Assembly (NCBI GenBank): GCA_900768735.1
Contig: CAAGDZ010000250.1
Coordinates: 1 to 7,871 of the forward strand
Direction of reading: 5' to 3'
Source: Oscillospiraceae bacterium
GTDB taxonomy: Bacteria; Bacillota; Clostridia; Oscillospirales; Ruminococcaceae
Length of the DNA stretch: 7,871 nucleotides
Part shown: positions 1 to 5,375 of the stretch, in pieces
Layout: each line of letters starts with the position of its first letter
Position numbering within the stretch: position 1 is the stretch's first letter
Program-made: the position numbers and the translations under genes
The notes under the pieces: model-generated
Told to the model about the DNA's origin: nothing
Seen by the model: only the letters and a program-made list of their open reading frames with translations
Database searches by the model: none

Positions 1-391
1 AAAACGCAAGCGCAACAGCCACCGACCAATCGGGGAAAAAGCCCATTAGACTTCCGAAGGTGACCGCTATCGCCTTTCCACCCTTAAATCTTGAGAAAAT
101 CGGGAGAATATGTCCGATTATCGGAGATACCATTACGATAGGCAAAAACAGCATTGACGGATTGTCTGTCCTCAGATACAGAAAAACAGGCAAAAATCCC
201 TTTGCCATGTCAAAAAGCAAGGTGAATGCGCCGCAGAAAAAGCCTCCGTAGCGGTACGCGTTAGCCGTACCGTAGTTCTTATCGGGACTTTTTGAGATTA
301 TATCTTTATGGAAAATTTTAGCAGCTATTCCGGCGAATAATATACTGCCCAGCAGATAACCGGATAATGTAAAAAACAATGCTGTCAGCAT
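1..391 (-). CDS. PlsY-family glycerol-3-phosphate acyltransferase-like membrane protein (N-terminal part, truncated by window edge)
   Basis: PlsY enzymes are membrane proteins that transfer an acyl group from acyl-phosphate to glycerol-3-phosphate, the first step of phospholipid synthesis. The visible 130 codons start at the ATG at 391, preceded by an AGGAG site eight bases upstream, and run off the left edge. The family pattern is clear: an N-terminal hydrophobic helix ending in GSI (residues 15-17), the loop YGTANAYRYGG (40-50), DMAKG (61-65), and the most diagnostic segment, GH followed by PIFSRFKGGK (93-106). Hydrophobic stretches lie at about 3-24, 52-73 and 80-100. The loop at 35-47 departs from the usual GSGNxGxTN form, reading SPDKNYGTAN, so this may be a paralogue rather than the main PlsY. 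The gene follows the peptidase gene by 42 bases and is probably cotranscribed with it. The family is sure; the exact substrate is not. Confidence 0.85.
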   Translation of the reverse strand, partial: MLTALFFTLSGYLLGSILFAGIAAKIFHKDIISKSPDKNYGTANAYRYGGFFCGAFTLLFDMAKGFLPVFLYLRTDNPSMLFLPIVMVSPIIGHILPIFSRFKGGKAIAVTFGSLMGFFPDWSVAVALAF

Positions 392-424
392 ATCATTCTC
401 TCCTTTCACTGAAATTAGTATTTT

Positions 425-436
425 CCGTTAAAATCA
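425..436 (-). repeat. Boundary element copy A (TGATTTTAACGG)
   Basis: On the minus strand this reads TGATTTTAACGG, and its TGA is the stop codon of the peptidase gene. It resembles two other boundary sequences, at 1992-2008 and 3378-3395. This copy is the shortest and lacks the GGTGAA tail. It may be chance. Confidence 0.3.
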
Positions 437-1501
437 GACTATGGTAAGCGCCTTTGTGGTGTTTGTGAGATTTATACAGCCGTCCGATGTGATAACTACC
501 ATATCTTCTATTCTTACGCCGTATTGTCCCGATATATACGCGCCCGGCTCGATTGTTAAAATCATACCCTCTCTGAGAGTAAATTTTGAAGTAGGCGCCG
601 CTATCGGAGATTCGTGTATTTCAAGTCCGACGCCGTGACCGAGGCTGTGTCCGAAATACTGACCGTAGCCCCACGCGTCAAGCGTGCTTCTTGCCACGCT
701 GTCAAGCAGCTTTCCGCCGATACCCGCCTTTACCGCCTTTAGTGCGTCCAGATTTGCCGAATGTACAGCAGAATACATTTCCTTCATTTTATCGGTAGCA
801 TGACCTATCGCGATTGTCCTTGTCATATCGGAGTGATAGCCTTCATAGGTAGCGCCGAAGTCCAAAGTCAGAAAGTCGCCGTCCTCCAGCTTTTTATCGG
901 TAGGCACGGCATGCGGTGAAGCCGAGTTTATACCCGACGCAGCGATTGTATCAAACGAAACGCCGTCCGAGCCGTACTCTGCCATGTAGTAGTCGAGCAA
1001 AGCCGCGACGTGCTTTTCGGTCTGACCGACCTTTATATCGCGGAGCAGTCGGTTATAGGCGTTTTCGGCTATGCGCTGTGCCTTTACTATCTTTTCTATT
1101 TCGTCCTTTGACTTGATTATACGCATTTTCGCGATTTCATCGGACAAAGCGCTTGTACTGTCAAACTCGATAAAAGCGTAGTTTTCCTTATATTTTGCAA
1201 GCTCGGAGACGGTCATAGAGTCGCTTTCGATTGATAAAGCGGAAATGCCGTGCTTTACAAGCAATTCCATGAGCTGCTTTCTCATGTTTTCGAGCAGAAC
1301 GACCTCGCAGTCGGTCACCGTCTGCTTTGCCTTGTCATAATAGCGGAAATCTATCAGCAGATAGCTTTTTTCCTTGGTAATGAGTATAATTCCCGCCGAC
1401 GATTTAAACCCGCTTAAATATCTGCGGCTGATGTCCGAAGTAATAAGCGCGCCGTGCCTGCTGTCGGCAAGCTTGTCGGCAAGCTCTGCAATCCTTCCCA
1501 T
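434..1501 (-). CDS. M24-family Xaa-Pro peptidase (aminopeptidase P / prolidase-like, YqhT type)
   Basis: This is a cytoplasmic metallopeptidase of the pita-bread fold, expected to cleave next to proline in peptides. With the start at 1501 it has 355 residues, close to the length of the Bacillus YqhT family. An N-terminal creatinase-like domain (about 1-125) is followed by the catalytic M24 domain. All five metal ligands are visible: Asp214 (in LDFGA), Asp225 (HSDMTR), His289 (GHSLGHGVGLE), Glu318 (TIEPGAY) and Glu332 (RIEDM), plus His197 in SPHAVP. An in-frame ATG lies seven codons further upstream at 1522, but it has no good ribosome binding site, whereas GGAGGG sits five to six bases before the ATG at 1501; hence the start chosen. 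The gene follows aroQ by 47 bases. In many Clostridia aroQ and this peptidase precede efp; here a PlsY-like gene follows instead. Prolidase and aminopeptidase P activities cannot be told apart from sequence alone. Confidence 0.93.
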   Translation of the reverse strand: MGRIAELADKLADSRHGALITSDISRRYLSGFKSSAGIILITKEKSYLLIDFRYYDKAKQTVTDCEVVLLENMRKQLMELLVKHGISALSIESDSMTVSELAKYKENYAFIEFDSTSALSDEIAKMRIIKSKDEIEKIVKAQRIAENAYNRLLRDIKVGQTEKHVAALLDYYMAEYGSDGVSFDTIAASGINSASPHAVPTDKKLEDGDFLTLDFGATYEGYHSDMTRTIAIGHATDKMKEMYSAVHSANLDALKAVKAGIGGKLLDSVARSTLDAWGYGQYFGHSLGHGVGLEIHESPIAAPTSKFTLREGMILTIEPGAYISGQYGVRIEDMVVITSDGCINLTNTTKALTIV

Positions 1502-1505
1502 ATTT

Positions 1506-1511
1506 CCCTCC
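1506..1511 (-). promoter_or_regulatory. Ribosome binding site that decides the peptidase start
   Basis: The minus strand reads GGAGGG here, immediately upstream of the ATG at 1501. It lies inside the codons that a longer reading from the ATG at 1522 would use, so the shorter protein is the better annotation. Confidence 0.75.
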
Positions 1512-1548
1512 GATACGACCATCTTACTATAGTTTTATAAATTAAATA

Positions 1549-1980
1549 TTAAGCCAGAATTTCCAGTAAATATCCCAGCGCCATGAAATAGCTCTGCTCG
1601 CCGAAGCCCGCTATCGTGCCCTTGCACACGGGAGAAATAACCGACGTATGGCGAAACTCCTCTCTCGCGTGGACGTTTGAAAGATGTACCTCGATAACGG
1701 GGATTTTTATTGCCGCGATAGCGTCGCGGATTGCATAGCTGTAGTGAGTAAAAGCGCCCGCGTTTAAAATAACGCTGTCGTATTTGCTTCTCGCGTCATG
1801 CAACGCGTCAATCAGCGCGCCCTCATGATTTGACTGGAAAAAGTCAAGCTCTGCGCCGTGCTTTTCGCCGAAGGCTTTAAGTCTGCCGTTTATCGCGTCA
1901 AGCGTGTTATCTCCGTAAATACCCGGTTCGCGCTCGCCGAGAAGATTAAGATTAGGTCCGTTCATTATAAGTATTTTCAT
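1549..1980 (-). CDS. aroQ: 3-dehydroquinate dehydratase, type II
   Basis: This enzyme converts 3-dehydroquinate to 3-dehydroshikimate, the third step of the shikimate pathway to aromatic amino acids. At 143 residues it has the normal length for the small dodecameric type II dehydroquinase. Key features are all present: the N-terminal strand with NGPNLNLLG (7-15), the mobile active-site lid with Arg17 and catalytic Tyr22 (GEREPGIYG), Asn73 and the GAFTHYS segment (75-81), the catalytic His99 in EVHLSNVHAREEFRH (97-111), and Arg110. The start at 1980 places the family's usual MKILIMNGPN at the N-terminus, with a GAAAGGG site upstream. It lies 25 bases after the endonuclease IV-like gene and 47 bases before the peptidase gene, a position next to a Xaa-Pro peptidase that is common in Firmicutes. 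No other shikimate gene is in the window. Confidence 0.97.
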   Translation of the reverse strand: MKILIMNGPNLNLLGEREPGIYGDNTLDAINGRLKAFGEKHGAELDFFQSNHEGALIDALHDARSKYDSVILNAGAFTHYSYAIRDAIAAIKIPVIEVHLSNVHAREEFRHTSVISPVCKGTIAGFGEQSYFMALGYLLEILA

Positions 1981-1991
1981 TGGTTTTCCCT

Positions 1992-2008
1992 TTCACCGGT
2001 CAAAATCA
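1992..2008 (-). repeat. Boundary element copy B (TGATTTTGACCGGTGAA)
   Basis: On the minus strand this begins with the TGA stop codon of the upstream TIM barrel gene and runs into the aroQ ribosome binding region. It matches copy C at 3378-3395 except for two changes and one missing base. Confidence 0.35.
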
Positions 2009-2851
2009 GCCGATAAATCCATCGTATGCGGCCTTCATCAGCGACGCGTCCTCTGCCTGCGTTCCTGCTGACTCGCATATTACGGTGCAGTTAAGCTTTC
2101 TCTTGGCGAAAAGCTCCATAAGCGGCTCATACTGCGGGCCGTAAAGCGTATCATCAAAGGTGAGGTGTCTTTTCTCGCCGCCCGAGGTATATTCAATCTT
2201 AGAAAAATGAACGTGCATATCAGAAAGACGGTCAAAGCCGAGCTTGTCTTCTATCGCGTCCAGTATGCCGGCATAGTCCTGCTGTGTTTTTATCCCGCCG
2301 AGCGTACGCGCATTCAGATGTCCGAAGTCGATACATGGAAGCATACCTTCGTCAAGTGTGCAAAGCTCCAATACCTCGTCAAGCGTACCGAGCTGATTTA
2401 TTTTCCCCATCGTCTCGGGGCAGAGCGCCGCCTTTATCCCCTCCGACTTCATCTGCTCAAGGGCATTTGTAAGCGTCTGCTTTGCATAGCCGAGAGCCGT
2501 CTCGCGGCTGATTTTTGCACACGAGCCGGAATGTACGACTACCTTTGTCGCGCCGACCTTATCAGCCGCGCGCATTGCTTCCATTATATAATCCACGCTC
2601 TTTGTACGCGTCTCCTCACTCTCGCTTGACAGCGAGATAAAATAAGGCGCATGAAGCGTGATTGTCAAATTGTTTTCCTGTGCTATTGTCGGGAGTCTGT
2701 CGTAGGTTGCCTGCGAGATACGCACGCCGCGTCCGCACTCAATTTCGTAGCATTGCAGCTTTAAATCGCCGAGGTACTGCGGCAAATCATCGGGAAACTT
2801 GCGCTTTGCAAAACTGTCTGAGTTTCCTCCCGGTCCGAATAAAACGGGCAT
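2006..2851 (-). CDS. Endonuclease IV-like TIM barrel protein (AP endonuclease family 2 / sugar-phosphate isomerase-like)
   Basis: This 281-residue protein belongs to the xylose isomerase-like TIM barrel superfamily and is closest in layout to endonuclease IV (Nfo), a metal-dependent enzyme of base excision repair. Likely metal ligands are His67 (HAPYFISL), His107 (VVHSGS), Glu146 (PETMGK), Asp175 and His178 (IDFGHLNAR), His213 or His215 (MHVHFSK), His229 and Glu260 (ICESAG). The 40-residue gap from the first to the second His and the DxxH pair match Nfo. The Asp that precedes the last His in the Nfo DRH motif is replaced: here the triplet is Lys-Arg-His (227-229). DNA repair activity is therefore uncertain, and a sugar or other metal-dependent reaction is possible. 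The start at 2851 has a strong AGGAGG six bases upstream. It lies 14 bases after yqeG and is surely cotranscribed with it. Confidence 0.88.
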   Translation of the reverse strand: MPVLFGPGGNSDSFAKRKFPDDLPQYLGDLKLQCYEIECGRGVRISQATYDRLPTIAQENNLTITLHAPYFISLSSESEETRTKSVDYIMEAMRAADKVGATKVVVHSGSCAKISRETALGYAKQTLTNALEQMKSEGIKAALCPETMGKINQLGTLDEVLELCTLDEGMLPCIDFGHLNARTLGGIKTQQDYAGILDAIEDKLGFDRLSDMHVHFSKIEYTSGGEKRHLTFDDTLYGPQYEPLMELFAKRKLNCTVICESAGTQAEDASLMKAAYDGFIG

Positions 2852-2865
2852 AAACGCCCTCCTCT

Positions 2866-3366
2866 CTATTTTCGTTCAAGCTTTGAATAATCGCGGTGGA
2901 AGAACAAGCCCTCCGCCTTTCTTTTAAGCCTGAAGGTCCATGTATTTTCAAGGTGAAACGGCTCGACAAGCACCGATATTGCACCTTTAAGATTTCCTGC
3001 TATTATATCGGTGAAAATCTGGTCACCGACCACCGCGGTGTTCTTTTTCGGGAAACCCATAATTTTTATTGCCTTTGATATGCCGAACGTAAGCGGCTTA
3101 CAGCCGTTTGCACAGTACGGCAGGTCTAATTTTTCGGCGAGCGGCTTTACGCGTTTGTTGGTGTTGTTTGATACCACGCGCATGGGAATACCGAGCGAGC
3201 GCATATAATCCAGCCACTCGGGTATTCCGTTTTCGGCGGCGGGATTTCCGTGCATGGAAAGGGTGTTGTCCAGATCCAGCACAAGCGCCTTTATGTTGTA
3301 TTTATCTAAAAACTCCTTGTCGATATCAAGGACGCTGTTTATCCATATCTTAGGTCTGAATAGCAT
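2866..3366 (-). CDS. yqeG: YqeG-family HAD (subclass IIIA) phosphatase
   Basis: This is a 166-residue haloacid dehalogenase-type hydrolase of the YqeG family, whose physiological substrate is not established. The HAD motifs appear in order: motif I LDLDNTL with nucleophile Asp31 and acid/base Asp33, motif II VSNN with Ser66, motif III Lys90-Pro91, and motif IV VGDQIFTD with Asp115 and Asp120. No large cap domain is inserted, as is usual for subclass IIIA. In Bacillus the gene heads the yqeG-yqeH-aroD-yqeI-nadD-yqeK cluster; here it is separated from yhbY, nadD and yqeK by rpsU, and yqeH and the shikimate dehydrogenase are absent from the window. The ribosome binding site at the start (3366) is weak: only a GGGTGA is seen, about twelve bases upstream. 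No convincing promoter is visible between the rpsU terminator and the start. Confidence 0.94.
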   Translation of the reverse strand: MLFRPKIWINSVLDIDKEFLDKYNIKALVLDLDNTLSMHGNPAAENGIPEWLDYMRSLGIPMRVVSNNTNKRVKPLAEKLDLPYCANGCKPLTFGISKAIKIMGFPKKNTAVVGDQIFTDIIAGNLKGAISVLVEPFHLENTWTFRLKRKAEGLFFHRDYSKLERK

Positions 3367-3377
3367 ATTTTTAACCG

Positions 3378-3395
3378 TTCACCCGTTTAAAATCA
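3378..3395 (-). repeat. Boundary element copy C (TGATTTTAAACGGGTGAA)
   Basis: This is the longest of three similar elements. Unlike copies A and B it does not follow a recognised gene end; it lies between the rpsU terminator and yqeG. Its GGGTGA supplies the only Shine-Dalgarno-like bases before yqeG. Confidence 0.35.
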
Positions 3396-3439
3396 GGGTG
3401 TTCCTGTATGTTATTTCCTGTTAAATATCCGAAAGATTG

Positions 3440-3472
3440 AAAAAAGCGGACAAAAGTGCTACCTTTGTCCGC
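3440..3472 (-). terminator. Intrinsic terminator of rpsU
   Basis: On the minus strand a perfect 9-base-pair stem, GCGGACAAA paired with TTTGTCCGC, encloses a 9-base loop (3455-3463) and is followed at once by six T residues. It lies 24 bases after the rpsU stop codon. The plus-strand side has no T-run, so it acts in one direction only. Confidence 0.92.
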
Positions 3473-3496
3473 CTCTTATTCATCGTAAGTAACTAA

Positions 3497-3673
3497 TTAC
3501 TTAAACTTGCGTTTACGAGCAGCCTCGGATTTCTTTTTACGCTTTACCGAAGGTTTTTCGTAATGCTCTCTTTTACGAACCTCTGCGAGTACGCCGTCTC
3601 TGGCGCAAGATCTCTTAAAACGCTTGAGAGCCGTATCTAAGGATTCATTTTTTCCTAAACGAACTTCTGCCAT
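3497..3673 (-). CDS. rpsU: 30S ribosomal protein bS21
   Basis: This short gene encodes 58 residues, the normal length for bS21, a small-subunit protein that sits near the 3' end of 16S rRNA and helps initiation on mRNAs. It begins MAEVRLGKNESLDTALKRFK and continues with the family pattern RSCARDGVLAEVRKREHYEKPS, ending in a highly basic tail (KRKKKSEAARKRKFK). The start at 3673 is preceded by GGGAGGG six bases upstream. Unlike its neighbours it is not part of a long operon: a consensus promoter lies upstream, an intrinsic terminator lies downstream, and flanking spaces of about 140 and 130 bases separate it from rsfS and yqeG. This fits a need for high, independently set expression. A 7-base-pair AT stem (3486-3503) overlaps the stop codon. 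Identity is certain. Confidence 0.98.
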   Translation of the reverse strand: MAEVRLGKNESLDTALKRFKRSCARDGVLAEVRKREHYEKPSVKRKKKSEAARKRKFK

Positions 3674-3679
3674 CTATAT

Positions 3680-3686
3680 CCCTCCC
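3680..3686 (-). promoter_or_regulatory. Strong ribosome binding site of rpsU
   Basis: The minus strand reads GGGAGGG, six bases before the ATG at 3673. Its first bases form the 3' end of a possible leader hairpin (3685-3704), so access to the site could be modulated. Confidence 0.8.
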
Positions 3687-3704
3687 TTTGCCTAACGGCA
3701 TAGG
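3685..3704 (-). promoter_or_regulatory. Leader hairpin next to the rpsU Shine-Dalgarno sequence (possible operator)
   Basis: In the mRNA, CCU-A-UGCC, a GUUA tetraloop and GGCA-A-AGG can pair as 4 plus 3 base pairs around an A-A mismatch. The last AGG of the stem is also the start of the AGGGAGGG ribosome binding region. The structure is weak, and its role in translational control is inference only. Confidence 0.35.
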
Positions 3705-3743
3705 TTATAACTCATACAAATTTTTATAAAGATGTATGCTAGT

Positions 3744-3772
3744 ATTATACTACATTTTTTTCAATGTGTCAA
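3744..3772 (-). promoter_or_regulatory. Consensus sigma-A promoter of rpsU
   Basis: On the minus strand TTGACA (3767-3772) and TATAAT (3744-3749) are both perfect matches and are separated by the optimal 17 bases. The expected start of transcription is near 3737, giving a leader of about 64 bases before the rpsU ATG. This is the only strong promoter I found in the window. Confidence 0.93.
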
Positions 3773-3801
3773 TAGCTTTTTCATAAATATTGAAAATTTT
3801 T
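3773..3801 (-). promoter_or_regulatory. AT-rich UP-element-like tract upstream of the rpsU promoter
   Basis: Directly upstream of the -35 box, 3777-3801 contains only two G or C bases in 25 and has A-runs and T-runs of five. This is the position and composition of a UP element bound by the RNA polymerase alpha subunit, as in strong ribosomal promoters. It is inferred from composition and position. Confidence 0.55.
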
Positions 3802-3816
3802 GCCTGCGTGCGGCTA

Positions 3817-4170
3817 TCAGTCGAGAAACTCAGCGGGGTCTATCTCCTCGCCGTCCTGCCAGAGCCGCTCTAAATCGTAAAACTCGCGCGTCTCGGTATA
3901 GAAAACATGGAAAACGACATCTATATAGTCAAGCACAATCCAGTTTGAGCTTTGTCTTCCCTCTACCTGCTTTGGCTCTACACCCTTCTGCGACATCTTG
4001 AACTCTACCTCGTCGGCAAGCGCCTTTACCTGCGTTGTGCTGGTGCCGCTTGCTATTACAAAGTAGTTTGCGAGTATTGTCAGGTCTCTTACCTTAAGAA
4101 TCTTTATATCGTATGCTTTCTTTGAATCGAGCGCCTTTACGCCCTCTTTTAATATTTCAATATCAGTCAT
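3817..4170 (-). CDS. rsfS: Ribosome silencing factor RsfS (YbeB/YqeL family)
   Basis: RsfS binds ribosomal protein uL14 on the large subunit and blocks joining of the subunits, which lowers translation in poor conditions and may aid 50S assembly. The protein has 117 residues, typical for the family. Recognisable blocks are KKAYDIKILKVRDLT (18-32), the core NYFVIASGTSTTQVKALADE (35-54), an EGRQSSNWIVLDY segment (70-82), and DVVFHVFYTETREFYDLERLW (84-104). The start at 4170 overlaps the end of yqeK by eight bases, and an AGGA lies about 13 bases upstream inside yqeK, so translation is probably coupled. In many Clostridia a LytR-CpsA-Psr family gene sits between yqeK and rsfS; it is absent here. 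No strong terminator is seen after the stop codon; the next element is the AT-rich tract of the rpsU promoter. Confidence 0.96.
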   Translation of the reverse strand: MTDIEILKEGVKALDSKKAYDIKILKVRDLTILANYFVIASGTSTTQVKALADEVEFKMSQKGVEPKQVEGRQSSNWIVLDYIDVVFHVFYTETREFYDLERLWQDGEEIDPAEFLD

Positions 4171-4786
4171 GCTTTGATTTTTTCCTTTCTTCTTCCGTCT
4201 GTCTTGATTTATAAAGTGAAGCGTAAAAATTATAGCCGTTTATGGTACAGGGCGGTACAAGTCCGCACTTTCCGAGCGTCTCCTCTATCGAGTATTTTAG
4301 CGCAAAGTACATTGCGTTGTCAAGGTCGTCAAACGCCATCCTGCGGTATTTTTCGACATCCTTATAGCTCCTGTCGTCGCTTGTCAGGTCGCCGAGATAA
4401 ACGATTTTTTCAAGCACCGACATATTATCTCTGCCCGCCGTATGATAACGCACCGCGTTGAGCAAATCGGTGTCGGCTATCTTCAGGTTTTTCGCTATAT
4501 AATACGCTCCCGCGGGTGCATGCCACAGCGCGGGGGTTTCAAGCTCCTCGCGGCTGACGTACATATTGCTGAGGACTGCAAGCGACTTCATCGCCTGCGG
4601 AGTTTCCTCCTTTTTTATATCGTGCAGAAGCCCCGCAAGAAAAGCCTTTTCCTCGTCCGCGCCGTGCTTTTCGGCAAGCTCGCGGCATCTGTCCGCAACA
4701 TTCATGCTGTGAGTAAAGCGCTTTTTTGAAAGCGTCGATTTCAGCATTTTTACATACTCATGGTATTTTTCCCTGTAATCACACAT
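4163..4786 (-). CDS. yqeK: HD-domain bis(5'-nucleosyl)-tetraphosphatase (symmetrical) YqeK
   Basis: YqeK enzymes of Gram-positive bacteria split diadenosine tetraphosphate (Ap4A) into two ADP, removing a stress-linked nucleotide that arises as a side product of aminoacyl-tRNA synthetases. The 207-residue protein has the HD-domain ligands in order: His26 (RFTHSMNVA), His55-Asp56 (AGLLHDIKKE), His89 (LWHAPAGAYY), His115 (AVRYHTAG) and Asp133 (VYLGDLTSDDR). The usual family segment at the last site reads roughly ADxIEPxR; here it is GDLTSDDR, a modest variation that keeps the Asp and the Arg. The C-terminus is longer and more basic than needed (KSRQTEEERKKSKHD). The gene overlaps nadD by eight bases at its start and rsfS by eight bases at its end, as in the conserved nadD-yqeK-rsfS cluster. 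The start at 4786 has AAGGG five bases upstream. Confidence 0.94.
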   Translation of the reverse strand: MCDYREKYHEYVKMLKSTLSKKRFTHSMNVADRCRELAEKHGADEEKAFLAGLLHDIKKEETPQAMKSLAVLSNMYVSREELETPALWHAPAGAYYIAKNLKIADTDLLNAVRYHTAGRDNMSVLEKIVYLGDLTSDDRSYKDVEKYRRMAFDDLDNAMYFALKYSIEETLGKCGLVPPCTINGYNFYASLYKSRQTEEERKKSKHD

Positions 4787-5375
4787 ATAAACCCTTGTCT
4801 TTTATATACTCCGCCACTTTTTTCGGAACAAGTCCGTCTATGCTCTCATGATTCTTTATTTTTTCGCGTATCTCGGTCGAGCTTACTTCAGTAACGTTAA
4901 GGTTCAGCACCTTCACCCTGCCGAGCTCGGCGGCATACTCGCACATATCGCTGTACTCGCTGTTTTCTCTCGCCGCGGCTACTACCTTACACTCAGACAG
5001 CAGCGCCTCGTATCTGTACCATTTTTCAAAGTAAAACAGCATATCCCCGCCTATTATCAGATAAAACACCGCGTCGGACGGATACATTTTTTTTAGCTCT
5101 CTGACGGTGAGTATCGTATAGCTTGTCCCGCCGAGCCGTTTTTCAATATCGCTTATCTCAAATTTTCCGCTTTCTATCATATCAGAAAAAGCAAGCCGGC
5201 ACATCTCGGCTCTGTCCTCAAAGCCAATCAGCTTTGTGTCCTTGTGCGGGGACTTGCAGGTGGGTATGATAAGCATTTTGTCAAGCTTTAAATCAGCAAA
5301 AGCCTCTTTTATCATGTTGACGTGTCCGTTATGAACAGGGTTGAACGCACCGCCGAAAATTCCTATTTTAATCAT
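4779..5375 (-). CDS. nadD: Nicotinate-mononucleotide adenylyltransferase
   Basis: NadD joins nicotinate mononucleotide to AMP from ATP to give deamido-NAD, an essential step of NAD synthesis. The chosen start at 5375 gives 198 residues and puts the nucleotidyltransferase motif GIFGGAFNPVHNGH (5-18) at the N-terminus, as is normal. Further family marks are IPTCKSPHK (37-45), the GGDML and FEKWYRY segments (109-122), and the C-terminal SSTEIR (165-170) followed by the LVPKKVAEYI block. An upstream ATG at 5426 in the same frame would add 17 residues unlike the family and lies within yhbY, so it is rejected. The start codon overlaps the yhbY stop by eight bases (ATGATTAA). The nearest Shine-Dalgarno-like AAAGGA is about 12 bases upstream, so coupling to yhbY translation is likely. 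The stop overlaps yqeK. Confidence 0.96.
   Translation of the reverse strand: MIKIGIFGGAFNPVHNGHVNMIKEAFADLKLDKMLIIPTCKSPHKDTKLIGFEDRAEMCRLAFSDMIESGKFEISDIEKRLGGTSYTILTVRELKKMYPSDAVFYLIIGGDMLFYFEKWYRYEALLSECKVVAAARENSEYSDMCEYAAELGRVKVLNLNVTEVSSTEIREKIKNHESIDGLVPKKVAEYIKDKGLYV

Noticed and set aside
1521..1550. AT-rich spacer before the peptidase gene with TATAAA and TATAGT as possible -10 boxes.
   Set aside because: No matching -35 box at a suitable distance; the sequence looks like an ordinary AT-rich operon spacer.
3373..3473. An open reading frame without ATG through the rpsU terminator towards yqeG, ending HPDFKRVNG and a stop.
   Set aside because: It has no start codon or ribosome binding site and runs through the terminator hairpin. 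It is most simply chance, although the boundary element within it leaves a faint possibility of a deleted gene's tail.
3781..3816. A possible terminator after rsfS (GCC...GGC followed by AAAAATTTT, and a TTTTCA/TGAAAA stem).
   Set aside because: The GC stem has only three pairs and the other stem is AT-only without a following T-run; the tract is better explained as the UP element of the rpsU promoter.
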